Shown: in pieces, positions 25,533 through 33,817 of the stretch | Layout of the letters: each line of letters opens with the position of its first letter | Numbering within the stretch: the stretch's first letter is position 1 | Source: Rhodopseudomonas sp. | GTDB taxonomy: Bacteria; Pseudomonadota; Alphaproteobacteria; Rhizobiales; Xanthobacteraceae | Length of the DNA stretch: 64,000 nt | NCBI GenBank assembly: GCA_016124795.1 | Contig: WGNB01000010.1 | Span: 62,001 to 126,000 of the forward strand | Direction of reading: 5' to 3' | The notes under the pieces: generated by a model | Databases searched by the model: none | What the model saw: only the letters and a program-made list of their open reading frames with translations | Told to the model about the DNA's origin: nothing | Made by a program: the position numbers and the translations under genes

Positions 25533-26120
25533 ATGCGTAAAGTTCGTTATGGTATTCTTGCAGCCGGCCTCGCCCTCATCGCCGCCACTGCCATTCATGC
25601 GCAGCCCTATTATGGCCCCGGCATGATGGGCGGCTACGGCCCGGGTTATGGCATGATGGGTGGCTACGGCCCAGGTCCCATGATGGGTGGCGGCTACGGT
25701 CCCGGTTGGGGCATGGGTCCCGGCATGATGGGCGGTTACGGTCCAGGCTGGATGATGGGCCCGGGTATGATGGGTGGCTACGGCGGCGGCTACGGACCGG
25801 GCGGCATGATGCAAGGCAATGGCTACGGCGGCTATGGCCCGGGCATGATGGGCCCCGGTTATGGCGGCTATGGCCCCGGCATGATGGGTCCCGGTTATCG
25901 CGGCGCCTACTCCGGCAACCAGGGCAATCTCAACCTCACCACGGATCAGGTGAAAAGCTACCTGGTACAAATGATCCGTAACCCGAACCTGAAAGTCGGC
26001 GCCGTGAAAGAGAAGGATGCCGACACCATCGTCGCCGAGATCGTGACGAAAGAGAAAGATGCGCTGGTGCAGCGCCTCGAATTCAACCGCCACAATGGCT
26101 TCGTGCAGCCGGAGGAATGA
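25533..26120 (+). CDS. Exported GYGPGMMGG-repeat protein with C-terminal helical domain
   Basis: A 195-residue protein with a signal peptide (ending IHAQPY), about 100 residues of repeats such as GYGPGMMGPGYGG, and a C-terminal helical domain with 'LTTDQVKSYLVQMI' and 'LVQRLEFNRHNGF'. AAGGAG precedes the ATG at 25533. The Met content suggests Cu(I) binding in the periplasm. The gene is followed by a SHOCT membrane protein whose start is 2 nt beyond the stop. Confidence 0.78.
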   Translation: MRKVRYGILAAGLALIAATAIHAQPYYGPGMMGGYGPGYGMMGGYGPGPMMGGGYGPGWGMGPGMMGGYGPGWMMGPGMMGGYGGGYGPGGMMQGNGYGGYGPGMMGPGYGGYGPGMMGPGYRGAYSGNQGNLNLTTDQVKSYLVQMIRNPNLKVGAVKEKDADTIVAEIVTKEKDALVQRLEFNRHNGFVQPEE

Positions 26121-26122
26121 AC

Positions 26123-26371
26123 ATGGGATATGGCTATGGCCCGCAGTGGGGCATGATGGATGGATATGGAGGCTTCGGCATGATCTTCTGGGTCATCGTC
26201 TTAATCGCCATCGTCGCGCTGATCGTGTGGTTGGTGCGCTCACCGGCTCCGTCCGGCATGCACCACCTCCCGCCCCGCTCTTCCGGCCTCGACGTGCTGG
26301 AAGAACGCTACGCACGCGGTGAAATCAACCGTGAGGAATACCTGCAGAAGAAGAAGGACATCGGCGGCTGA
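26123..26371 (+). CDS. SHOCT-domain small membrane protein
   Basis: An 82-residue protein: a short Gly/Tyr/Met N-terminus (GYGYGPQWGMMDGYGG), one membrane helix (MIFWVIVLIAIVALIVWLV) and a C-terminal SHOCT motif 'LDVLEERYARGEINREEYLQ'. The ATG at 26123 is chosen because GGAGGA sits 6 nt upstream; an ATG at 26117 directly abuts that site. SHOCT domains are short oligomerisation modules. Coupled to the preceding repeat-protein gene. Confidence 0.85.
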   Translation: MGYGYGPQWGMMDGYGGFGMIFWVIVLIAIVALIVWLVRSPAPSGMHHLPPRSSGLDVLEERYARGEINREEYLQKKKDIGG

Positions 26372-26428
26372 CGCCATTTGCAATCAGCCAGCCAACTGGA
26401 CAGCCCATCACAGCTTAGCGAGCAACCC

Positions 26429-26792
26429 ATGGCCTACTACTTCAGCAAGACAGTGCCATTCGGCTTCGATGAAGCTGTTCAAAAGGCGACCGAAGCCCTC
26501 AAGCGCGAGGGCTTCGGCATCATCACCGAAATCGACGTGAAGCAGACGTTGAAGACGAAGATCGGCGTCGATTTCCGCAATTCCGAAGCGCGCCCACGAA
26601 GCCCTGCAGATCGAAGACAAAGTTGCGACCATGTTGCCGTGTAACGTCGTCGTGCAGGAGGTTGGCGATCGCAAGACCGAAATCGCTGCGATCGATCCGG
26701 TCGCCTCGATGCAAGCCATCGACAATCCGCGACTTCGTGAAGCGGCAACGCGCGTGCAGGGAATGCTAAAGCAAGTGATCGAGCGAATCTGA
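26429..26792 (+). pseudogene. DUF302 protein gene with out-of-frame internal deletion
   Basis: The first frame gives 'YFSKTVPFGFDEAVQKATEA' and 'IITEIDVKQTLKTKIGVDFR', then a different frame gives 'AHEALQIEDKVATMLPCNVV' and 'EIAAIDPVASMQ' up to the TGA at 26790-26792. The intact paralogue at 31939-32325 has a stretch 'YRILGACNPPL' exactly where this copy has a gap, so about 27-29 bases were lost near 26580. The downstream gene's ATG overlaps this TGA. The function of DUF302 proteins is not settled. Confidence 0.85.
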
Positions 26793-27274
26793 TGTCTCAT
26801 TCATCAATGAATCACCACCATCATATGCTCGCGTTGAACCCGCGCGCGATTCCCTCTGCCGTCGGCATCGGCTTGTTGGCCACGGCGGTCCTGCTGGGAC
26901 TTTATTTCGGCGCACTCACGCTGGTGTCCGGCTGGGAATTCACGCGCGATCAGTTCAACTCTTATTGGCCGTTCATCATTGCTTTGGCCATCGGCTTCGG
27001 CATCCAAGTCGGGCTTTTCGTGTATTTGCGCAATGCCGTACATGCTGTTGCGTCCGGCCGCGTGGTGGCCGCGACCGGAACGACATCGGGCGCAGCGATG
27101 ATCTCCTGTTGCACCCATTATCTGGTCAATATCCTGCCGGCCCTGGGGGCGACCGGCGTGGTCAGCTTCGTCGGCCAATACCAGACCGAACTGTTCTGGT
27201 TCGGCATCGCTGCCAATTTGGCGGGGATTGCCTACATCGGAAGCCGGGTCGTCTCATTTACAAGGGCAATGTGA
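26792..27274 (+). CDS. Four-helix membrane protein with Cys-Cys motif
   Basis: A 160-residue protein with a His-rich start (MNHHHHM) and four membrane segments. The third contains 'GAAMISCCTHYLVNILPALG', with adjacent cysteines and a histidine inside or at the edge of the membrane. This suggests metal handling, in keeping with its copper-region position, but I cannot name the family. Its ATG overlaps the stop of the DUF302 remnant, so translation may depend on it. Confidence 0.72.
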   Translation: MSHSSMNHHHHMLALNPRAIPSAVGIGLLATAVLLGLYFGALTLVSGWEFTRDQFNSYWPFIIALAIGFGIQVGLFVYLRNAVHAVASGRVVAATGTTSGAAMISCCTHYLVNILPALGATGVVSFVGQYQTELFWFGIAANLAGIAYIGSRVVSFTRAM

Positions 27275-27277
27275 ACG

Positions 27278-27700
27278 ATGAAAAATAGCAACATGCTGCA
27301 TCTCCCAGTCGTCCTCTTGGCTTCCGGTATCATTCCGGCGTTCACGGCATTCGCTCAAACGACGTCATGGCCCAGCCGGCAAGACACCAGCGGTCAAGTG
27401 ACGGTGTCAGTAACGCCGACCGATCTCTCCGACAACAACGCCTGGAGATTTTCAGTGCAATTGAACACGCATGTTGCACCGATCTCCCAGGACCTTGTTG
27501 CCGTGTCTGTACTCAGCGACGGCAAAGGCCACGACGAAAAACCGACAGCATGGCAAGGTGATCCGCCCGGCGGCCACCATCGGAAAGGGGTTCTGTTGTT
27601 TAAACCTATGACTCCGCGCCCCGAGTCCCTAACGCTCACAATACGGCAAGTGGGGTCAGCATCCGAGCGCACATTTACGTGGAAGCTGGGCAATCCATAG
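27278..27700 (+). CDS. Exported beta-rich protein of unknown family
   Basis: A 140-residue protein with a signal peptide (ending PAFTAFAQ) and a domain with 'AWRFSVQLNTHVAPIS', '[19 protein letters not shown]' and 'RTFTWKLGNP'. The pattern suggests an all-beta fold, possibly cupredoxin-like or immunoglobulin-like, with a conserved PGGHHRKGV loop that may bind metal. The same domain, without its N-terminal part, occurs in the next gene (27746-28075). It starts 3 nt after the preceding membrane-protein gene. Confidence 0.7.
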   Translation: MKNSNMLHLPVVLLASGIIPAFTAFAQTTSWPSRQDTSGQVTVSVTPTDLSDNNAWRFSVQLNTHVAPISQDLVAVSVLSDGKGHDEKPTAWQGDPPGGHHRKGVLLFKPMTPRPESLTLTIRQVGSASERTFTWKLGNP

Positions 27701-27745
27701 GTTGGCATGGCCCCAAAGATGTGACCGGATGAGCGGAGACATTGA

Positions 27746-28075
27746 ATGCTGAGCCGCGTGATGCTGATGTGGCCTTTGTTGACAGCGGCGTCCGTGCTGT
27801 TCGTCGCGATCGACATCTATAAAACTCCGGAATCCGCAATTCTGAAATGGGGTTTCGTCCTCCTGAACGGCCACCTGACCAAAACAGCGGTCTTGGTGGT
27901 CGACAGCGGACAAAAATACACGCCGCTGGCCTGGCAAGGCGACAAGCCCGGCGGACACCATCGCAAGGGCGTTCTGCGTTTCCCGGTGCCGGACGAACAA
28001 GCCAAATCGTTTGAGTTGCAAATTCAGGACTCAGGCGCAGATACCAAAAGGGTATTTAAATGGACCATAAAGTAG
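27746..28075 (+). CDS. Chimeric protein: DUF4396 N-terminus fused to beta-domain
   Basis: A 109-residue protein. Residues 1-41 (for example '[19 protein letters not shown]') match the start of the DUF4396 protein at 30757, which reads 'FVAIDIKSTPESPVLKWGF'. Residues 42-109 ('[19 protein letters not shown]', ending 'RVFKWTIK') match the C-terminal half of the protein just upstream (27278-27700). It has therefore arisen by joining two unrelated local families, probably by deletion. It has one membrane helix and no signal peptide. It overlaps the P-type ATPase gene by 16 nt and may matter only for coupling. Confidence 0.75.
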   Translation: MLSRVMLMWPLLTAASVLFVAIDIYKTPESAILKWGFVLLNGHLTKTAVLVVDSGQKYTPLAWQGDKPGGHHRKGVLRFPVPDEQAKSFELQIQDSGADTKRVFKWTIK

Positions 28076-30420
28076 CCTCGGCCTCCTCCGGACCGTCGGC
28101 GCACACGCACGATCACGCCGCACCCGCCAAAGGTGGTGTGCTCGATCCGGTCTGCGGCATGACGGTCGACCCGCACACTGCCAAGCACCGCGCCGACTAC
28201 CAAGGCCACCCTTATTATTTCTGCTCGGCTGGCTGCAAGACAAAGTTCACCGCCGATCCGCAGAAATATCTATCGAAGAAGGAAAAAGCCGCTGAGCCGG
28301 TCGCGGAAGGCGCCATCTATACCTGCCCAATGCATCCGCAGATCCGCCAAGTCGGACCTGGCGCCTGCCCGATCTGCGGCATGGCGCTGGAGCCTGAACT
28401 CGCCAGCGCCGACTCAGGGCCCAATGACGAACTCGCCGACATGACGCGCCGGTTCTGGATCGGAGGCGTGCTGTCTTTGCCGGTCTTCGTCTTGGAAATG
28501 GGTGGGCATCTGACCAACCTACACATGCTGCTCGGCAAGGTCCCATCGAACTGGATACAGTTCGCGCTAGCAACGCCCGTGGTGCTTTGGGCCGGCTGGC
28601 CGTTCTTTGTGCGCGGCTATCAATCGCTGCTAACGCGCAACCTCAACATGTTCACGCTGATCGCAATGGGGGTCGGCGTCGCCTATGGCTATAGCGTGGT
28701 CGCGGTACTGTTGCCGGACCTTTTCCCGGCAGCGTTCCGCGACGCCGAAGGCGCGGTCGCGGTCTATTTCGAGGCCGCAGCCGTCATTACCGTTCTCGTG
28801 CTACTTGGTCAGGTGCTGGAATTGCGCGCGCGCGAGTCGACCTCCGGCGCGATCAAGGCACTGCTCGGTCTAGCACCCAAGACGGCGCGCCGCGTCACGG
28901 ACGACAACAGCGACGAAGAGGTTTCGCTAGACGCAATCAATGTTGGCGATCGCTTGCGCGTTCGGCCCGGCGATAAAGTGCCGGTAGACGGCACCGTGCT
29001 TGAGGGACGTTCCGCACTCGATGAATCCATGGTCACCGGCGAATCCATGCCGGTGACAAAGGAAAAGGATTCTCGCGTGATTGGTGCCACGCTCAACACG
29101 TCCGGGAGTTTCGTGATGCGCGCCAACAAGGTCGGCCGCGACACACTGCTGTCCCAAATTGTGCAGATGGTGGCCAAGGCCCAGCGCAGCCGCGCGCCCA
29201 TCCAAAGGCTCGCCGACCAAGTCGCCGGCTGGTTCGTGCCGGCAGTGATCGCGGTGGCCCTCATTGCATTTGGCGCCTGGGCGACGTTCGGACCGGAGCC
29301 GCGTTTCGCCTTTGGTTTGGTCGCCGCGGTTAGCGTTCTGATCATCGCCTGCCCCTGCGCGCTTGGCTTGGCAACGCCAATGTCGATCATGGTCGGCGTC
29401 GGGCGCGGCGCGCAGGCCGGCGTGCTGATCAAGAATGCCGAATCCTTGGAGCGCATGGAGAAGATTGACACGCTGGTGGTGGATAAGACCGGCACGCTGA
29501 CCGAAGGCAAACCGAAGGTAGTAGCGGTGTCACCCGCGCCTGGCTTCGACGAGGCGCAGGTCGTGCGCTTTGCAGCCAGCGTCGAGCGCGGCAGCGAACA
29601 TCCGCTGGCGGCGGCGATTGTCAAAGCGGCCGCCGAGCGCAACATCGAACTTACAAAGGTCGACGGCTTCGATGCGCCGGCTGGCAAAGGCGTTACCGGC
29701 ACGGTTGAGGGTAAACGCGTTGCACTTGGTACTTCTAAACTCCTAGCCGAACTCAATATAGACGTGTCGGCGCTCGCCGACGAAGCCGAGAGTCTGCGTT
29801 GCGACGGCGCCACCGCAATTTTCTTGGGCGTTGCCGGCAAACTCGCCGGCGTGATCGCCGTCGCCGACCCAGTCAAAGCCACGACGCCGGACGCGCTCAG
29901 GGCACTCGCTGCCGATGGCATTCGCGTCGTCATGCTTACCGGTGATAATAAAACCACCGCGCAAGCGGTGGCCAAACGCCTCGGCATCAAAGAAGTCGAA
30001 GCAGAGGTTTTGCCCGACCAGAAAAGCGCCGTCATTGAAAAGCTTACACGCGAAGGCCGTGTCGTCGCCATGGCCGGCGATGGAGTCAACGATGCCCCGG
30101 CGCTGGCTGCGGCGCAAGTTGGGATCGCCATGGGAACTGGTTCCGACGTGGCGATCGAAAGCGCCGGCATCACACTGCTCGGAGGCGATCTCAGTGGCAT
30201 TGTCAAGGCACGCGCACTGTCGGCGGCCGTGATGAGCAATATCCGTCAGAATTTGTTCTTTGCCTTCATCTACAATTCCGCCGGCGTGCCGATCGCGGCC
30301 GGCGTGCTCTATCCCACTTTCGGGCTATTGCTGTCCCCGATCATCGCTGCCGCGGCGATGGCGCTTTCCTCGGCCAGCGTCGTCGGAAATGCTTTGCGGC
30401 TGCGCGGCGTGAAACTTTAA
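28060..30420 (+). CDS. copA: Cu(I)-translocating P-type ATPase with YHS domain
   Basis: A 786-residue P1B ATPase. N-terminal YHS domain (about residues 26-66, '[12 protein letters not shown]', '[12 protein letters not shown]'), then a heavy-metal-binding domain ('YTCPMHPQI', '[12 protein letters not shown]', about 87-112), eight membrane helices, the CPC site '[13 protein letters not shown]' (about 427-439), phosphorylation site 'DKTGTLTEG' (about 475) and '[20 protein letters not shown]'. TM7 '[13 protein letters not shown]' and TM8 '[15 protein letters not shown]' carry the residues typical of Cu(I) pumps. There is no HMA domain; the YHS form is common in such operons. It exports Cu(I) from the cytoplasm. 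AAGGG precedes the start. Confidence 0.95.
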   Translation: MDHKVASASSGPSAHTHDHAAPAKGGVLDPVCGMTVDPHTAKHRADYQGHPYYFCSAGCKTKFTADPQKYLSKKEKAAEPVAEGAIYTCPMHPQIRQVGPGACPICGMALEPELASADSGPNDELADMTRRFWIGGVLSLPVFVLEMGGHLTNLHMLLGKVPSNWIQFALATPVVLWAGWPFFVRGYQSLLTRNLNMFTLIAMGVGVAYGYSVVAVLLPDLFPAAFRDAEGAVAVYFEAAAVITVLVLLGQVLELRARESTSGAIKALLGLAPKTARRVTDDNSDEEVSLDAINVGDRLRVRPGDKVPVDGTVLEGRSALDESMVTGESMPVTKEKDSRVIGATLNTSGSFVMRANKVGRDTLLSQIVQMVAKAQRSRAPIQRLADQVAGWFVPAVIAVALIAFGAWATFGPEPRFAFGLVAAVSVLIIACPCALGLATPMSIMVGVGRGAQAGVLIKNAESLERMEKIDTLVVDKTGTLTEGKPKVVAVSPAPGFDEAQVVRFAASVERGSEHPLAAAIVKAAAERNIELTKVDGFDAPAGKGVTGTVEGKRVALGTSKLLAELNIDVSALADEAESLRCDGATAIFLGVAGKLAGVIAVADPVKATTPDALRALAADGIRVVMLTGDNKTTAQAVAKRLGIKEVEAEVLPDQKSAVIEKLTREGRVVAMAGDGVNDAPALAAAQVGIAMGTGSDVAIESAGITLLGGDLSGIVKARALSAAVMSNIRQNLFFAFIYNSAGVPIAAGVLYPTFGLLLSPIIAAAAMALSSASVVGNALRLRGVKL

Positions 30421-30756
30421 CGCACGACCAAAAAATGGAGGAAACCTATCGTATCCGAAAGTCATATCCGCGCATACCGGAGATGCAAACAGGATACGAT
30501 GGGTAAGATGACGAAGACGCGAGTCCGCTGAACTGGGGGGCGCCGCTTTCAGCTTGGAATTTGGCTTCAGCGATACGCTTTTTCTTGAAGAGCATTCCAA
30601 CTGCGTCGGAAAGCAATCCGTCACTGCAACCAGGGCGCTGGAAAACTGCCTCACAGCAGCGCGATCCTAAACAGGGTCCGTTTCCAATCGTTTTGCCAAT
30701 ACTTTTCTTGGCTTAAATAGTGTCTGCACGCACAGTTCGGATAGAATGGAATTCCA
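30421..30756. other. Intergenic region between ATPase and DUF4396 genes
   Basis: About 336 bp with only short, overlapping open frames that have no recognisable domain. It probably holds the promoter of the DUF4396 gene; no clear operator or terminator was found. Confidence 0.45.
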
Positions 30757-31596
30757 ATGTTAAACGGAATCATGCTGCTTTGGTTTGTCCTGACGGCGAT
30801 GGCCACCGCTTTCGTGGCAATCGATATAAAGTCGACGCCGGAATCACCGGTATTGAAGTGGGGCTTCATTCTTCTCACTGCCTATACCGGCCCCATCGGT
30901 GCCTTCCTTTATGTCCTGGGCTGCCGAGAGCCTCTGCCGGGACTTCACGAGCAATACATTGCCGTGCGCTGGCGGCAGGTACTCGGCTCGACCATGCACT
31001 GCGTTGCCGGCGATGGGGTCGGAATTCTGGCCGGCGCCGTGATCGCCTCATATCTGACTCTATCGCGGCCGGCCGGTATCACACTCGAATACGCCCTCGG
31101 CTTCGGGTTCGGCTGGAGCATTTTTCAGGCGCTGTTCATGCGCGACATGGCGGGCGGCTCGTATACCCGCTCACTCGCATCCACCTTCATGCCCGAGTTC
31201 CTGTCGATGAACTTCCTGATGGCCGGGATGATGCCGGTCGCCACGCTCGGCCGGATCGCAGTGGGTGGAGACCTTGAGCCGCTCAGACCGGCATTCTGGT
31301 TCGTCATGAGCATGGCGCTGCTATTTGGATTTATCGTCGCCTATCCGATCAACTGGTGGCTGGTCACCAGAGGATTAAAACATGGGATGATGACAGTGCG
31401 CCGGCCGGATGCTGCGCCGGTCGCGGCCGCGCCTGCCCATGCCGCGCACGCATCCCCAGCCGCCGCGGCCATCGAAGGGCATGCAGGCCGCGCAACACCA
31501 TCACGCAGCGAGATCATTTGGGTGACGAGCTCTTCGATTGCAGCGTTTGCGCTCGGGATCGGCGCGATGGTGCTAATTGGCCAATACATGCACTGA
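30757..31596 (+). CDS. DUF4396 membrane protein
   Basis: A 279-residue membrane protein with about seven helices. It opens with 'FVAIDIKSTPESPVLKWGF' and 'PIGAFLYVLGCREPLPGLHE' and includes 'GSTMHCVAGDGVGILAG' and a conserved 'PEFLSMNFLMAGMMPV'. These fit the DUF4396 family, common in copper loci. The Cys/His/Met residues within helices suggest metal transport or sensing, but the role is not established. The His/Ala-rich linker near residues 215-250 is unusual. Confidence 0.85.
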   Translation: MLNGIMLLWFVLTAMATAFVAIDIKSTPESPVLKWGFILLTAYTGPIGAFLYVLGCREPLPGLHEQYIAVRWRQVLGSTMHCVAGDGVGILAGAVIASYLTLSRPAGITLEYALGFGFGWSIFQALFMRDMAGGSYTRSLASTFMPEFLSMNFLMAGMMPVATLGRIAVGGDLEPLRPAFWFVMSMALLFGFIVAYPINWWLVTRGLKHGMMTVRRPDAAPVAAAPAHAAHASPAAAAIEGHAGRATPSRSEIIWVTSSSIAAFALGIGAMVLIGQYMH

Positions 31597-31699
31597 GACG
31601 AAATCCCCGGCATACCTTCGCATTTGGTCTTGCATTGCCGCGCTACATAGCCATATCAATTTATGAATGTGAAACCGTTTCAACATTTGGAGATCGATC

Positions 31700-31876
31700 A
31701 TGTCCAGTTCATGCTGTGGCGGCTCTTCCAAATCCGAGCCGAATAAAATTGCGGCGACCGTGGCGTCTGCGCCTACCCAAGCGGCCGGCGAACAGCAGGC
31801 TCCGAATTCGCAAAAGAGCGAATGCTGCAACGACAAACCTGAAAAGAATGAGAAAAGAGGTTGTTGCTGTAGCTGA
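31700..31876 (+). CDS. Small Cys-cluster protein (metallothionein-like)
   Basis: A 58-residue protein starting 'MSSSCCGGSSKSEPN', with a middle 'KSECCNDKPEKNEK' and ending 'RGCCCS': seven cysteines in three clusters and no hydrophobic segment, so it is cytoplasmic. GGAG lies 7 nt before the ATG. The composition suggests a soft-metal scavenger like a metallothionein, though it matches no classic family I know. It is followed by a terminator-like hairpin at 31899-31920 and lies after DUF4396 on the same strand. Confidence 0.7.
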   Translation: MSSSCCGGSSKSEPNKIAATVASAPTQAAGEQQAPNSQKSECCNDKPEKNEKRGCCCS

Positions 31877-31898
31877 ACACCGCCGAATTATTAAAAAA

Positions 31899-31920
31899 GG
31901 CCACCCTCATCGGCGGCCTA
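31899..31920. terminator. Hairpin between convergent genes
   Basis: A short GC stem (aggcc pairing with ggcct) preceded by an A run and followed by atttcttt lies between the rightward Cys-cluster gene and the leftward DUF302 gene. A and T runs on both sides fit a bidirectional terminator. Confidence 0.5.
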
Positions 31921-31938
31921 TTTCTTTGTTACCTATTG

Positions 31939-32325
31939 TCAGATCGCGTCGATAACGCGCGTAAGCTTGCTGGAGACGGAATCGGCGATTGTTTGAAGCG
32001 TTGCGTTGCCGACCTGGGCCATCGATATGGCCGGGTCAATGGCGGCAACTTCGACCTGACCACTGCCAAGATCCTGCACGATGACATTGCACGGCAACAT
32101 GGTCCCGATCTTGTCGTCGGCAGTCAGCGCCTGATGCGCCAGGGGCGGATTGCAGGCTCCGAGAATTCTATAGTCCCGAAAGTCCAGGTCGAGCTTTTTT
32201 TTCATCGTTGTTTTGACATCGATATCTGTCAGCACACCGAAGCCCTCGGCCTTAAGCGCCTCGATCGCGCGATCGACGACAACGGCGAACTTACCTTTTA
32301 CAGTCTTTGCAATGTAATATTTCAT
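31939..32325 (-). CDS. DUF302 family protein, intact
   Basis: A 128-residue single-domain protein with the DUF302 landmarks 'ALKAEGFGVLTDIDVKTTMK', 'YRILGACNPPLAHQAL' and 'TMLPCNVIVQD'. It is cytoplasmic by sequence (no signal). It is the intact paralogue of the deleted copy at 26429-26792, and may have taken over its function. DUF302 proteins recur next to metal-resistance genes; the cysteines in GACNPP and LPCNV may bind metal. Confidence 0.9.
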   Translation of the reverse strand: MKYYIAKTVKGKFAVVVDRAIEALKAEGFGVLTDIDVKTTMKKKLDLDFRDYRILGACNPPLAHQALTADDKIGTMLPCNVIVQDLGSGQVEVAAIDPAISMAQVGNATLQTIADSVSSKLTRVIDAI

Positions 32326-32363
32326 GGGACCTCATTGAAGTTGGCGACCGCGTAAAGATCGCG

Positions 32364-32621
32364 CTACGGGCGGCGGCGCCGAAATGCCATAACGGCAACA
32401 CCCAGAATAACTAGGGCCAGCGCAAGCACGCCGATCCCGCCGAATCCACCCATTCCGTAACCTCCGCCCCATCCCCAGGCACCACTCATCATTCCGCCGC
32501 CGCCTTGACCCTGACCCGACTCCTGACCGTACATTTGCGCGTTCGCAGTGGTCGCGAGACTCACTGTCGCGATCGCGGATATAGCAAACAAACGCGCCGC
32601 AATGCATTGCATTCTAGACAT
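32364..32621 (-). CDS. Small exported Gly/Met-rich membrane protein
   Basis: An 85-residue protein with a signal peptide (ATVSLATTANAQ), a Gly/Met/Gln-rich middle (GQGGGGMMSGAWGWGGGYGM) and a C-terminal membrane helix with a basic end (VMAFRRRRP). An AGGA lies 9 nt upstream of the start. Its composition resembles the repeat proteins at 25140-26371 and it is probably another envelope copper-region protein. Confidence 0.72.
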   Translation of the reverse strand: MSRMQCIAARLFAISAIATVSLATTANAQMYGQESGQGQGGGGMMSGAWGWGGGYGMGGFGGIGVLALALVILGVAVMAFRRRRP

Positions 32622-32944
32622 GACAAATATCCTGGAGACATAGGATTAAACTATAATTTTCCGAATGCCCACGCTCACGTTGAGGCAGATCAATCGCGTA
32701 AAAAGTTTTCCAGTCTCGCAAACGCAACGCCCTACTTGGGAACTAGTTCCGATTCGTCATCGTGGAATGCACTGAATTGTTGCAGTTGGGCTTTATTATC
32801 CCCGCTTGGCTCGCTTAAACCAGCGAACACTCAGCCGCTGGATTTGTGTATGCTCCAATGCTGGTTCGTCATGAGTTTGGCGGCCATTGGCGACACCCTG
32901 AAGGCCGCCAAAGGTAGCTTTCCGCTCTGACAAATCCTTAGCGG
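32622..32944. other. Intergenic region between Gly/Met-rich protein and cytochrome c genes
   Basis: About 320 bp without a convincing gene. A short rightward frame ends in 'LCMLQCWFVMSLAAIGDTLK' but lacks a supported start and family. Confidence 0.4.
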
Positions 32945-33412
32945 TTATTTGGTTCGGTTATTCATCATACCTCCGCCCATACCCGACCCCACCCCTCCGC
33001 AGCCGCCCTTCGCGTCACCGCCTTCCATATGTTTTTTGATGGCGGCAGGAATATCGGCCTCGGTGAAGGTCTTCTGGACTTGCTGATTATGCACGAAAGC
33101 AACGATGTCCGCGAGATCCTGGCCGTTAAATTCGATCTGCTGACCGAGCTCGGTCTGCTGCATGGCAATCATCGGGGCAGCGCCGCGCCACATCTTCGCA
33201 AAGAACTCGAATGGATTCATCGCCGGCGCAATCGTCGATGCGTCCAGCTTCGCAGCATCGGTGCCGCCGACCCCGTTGATCGAATGGCACACGACGCAGC
33301 CTTTGCTCGCAAAGAGCTGCTTGCCTCGCACAGGATCCATCGCCGGCACGATGAGACCGGGCGCTATCTGATTTGCTGCCGATTGGTTCCCGGCTGCATT
33401 GGCGCCGGTCAT
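32945..33412 (-). CDS. c-type cytochrome lacking a visible signal peptide
   Basis: A 155-residue protein with the haem-binding 'KGCVVCHSINGVGG' and later methionines (APAMNPFEFFAKMW) suitable as axial ligand. 'LADIVAFVHNQQ' is a typical C-terminal helix of cytochrome c. The C-terminus is Gly/Met-rich with a cysteine. No hydrophobic signal precedes residue 25, and the frame is closed by a stop 14 codons upstream, so the export signal seems lost. The gene may be a truncated copy. Confidence 0.75.
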   Translation of the reverse strand: MTGANAAGNQSAANQIAPGLIVPAMDPVRGKQLFASKGCVVCHSINGVGGTDAAKLDASTIAPAMNPFEFFAKMWRGAAPMIAMQQTELGQQIEFNGQDLADIVAFVHNQQVQKTFTEADIPAAIKKHMEGGDAKGGCGGVGSGMGGGMMNNRTK

Positions 33413-33439
33413 TGCACTTTCGGAGACCTTCTTATCGTC

Positions 33440-33742
33440 TTGAGTGCACTAATAGTCGCGCTAATTATCACCAGCGGACGCAGCTGGCCGAGAGATCGAT
33501 ATTGGCGCGTCGCGAGTGTGGCCATAGGCTTAGGCCTTATTTACAAGGCTTACAGCGAGTGGCTTAACGTCACCGTTCATGCGACCTGGGCCTATTCTGA
33601 ATGGATGCCGATTGTTTCGTTATTCGGCTTGAATATAGAGCTCTCGCCTATCCTGCAATGGATCATTGTTCCGGGTTTTTCGTTCCTCGTAACAAGGAAA
33701 GCAATCGGTATAAATCAATCCACTGCCGCGGGCCGCAACTAA
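33440..33742 (+). CDS. Small membrane protein of unknown family
   Basis: A 100-residue protein with about three membrane segments (ALIVALIITSG, 'RVASVAIGLGLIYKAYSEWL', 'LSPILQWIIVPGFSFLVTRK'). The TTG at 33440 is a guess: the frame is open far upstream over the cytochrome gene but has no better start, and GGAG lies 14 nt ahead. Real coding is supported by the regular hydrophobic pattern. It diverges from the cytochrome c gene with only 27 bp between the assigned starts, which may mean that one or both N-termini were damaged. Confidence 0.55.
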   Translation: MSALIVALIITSGRSWPRDRYWRVASVAIGLGLIYKAYSEWLNVTVHATWAYSEWMPIVSLFGLNIELSPILQWIIVPGFSFLVTRKAIGINQSTAAGRN

Positions 33743-33817
33743 GCCGTCCAGCTTTGAACGAATGCCGCACACGATAACTCGATCGCGTGCGGCTTTTTAT
33801 TGGCCTTGACCTCGCTG

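Noticed and set aside
25533-25920. Periodic GGC/ATG-rich DNA as a structural repeat element
   Set aside because: The periodicity is explained by the GYGPGMMGG-type coding repeats of an exported protein with a good signal peptide and ribosome-binding site.
28809-30239. 476-codon open frame on the minus strand
   Set aside because: Complement of the P-type ATPase gene; composed mostly of Ala, Ser, Thr and Pro with no domain.
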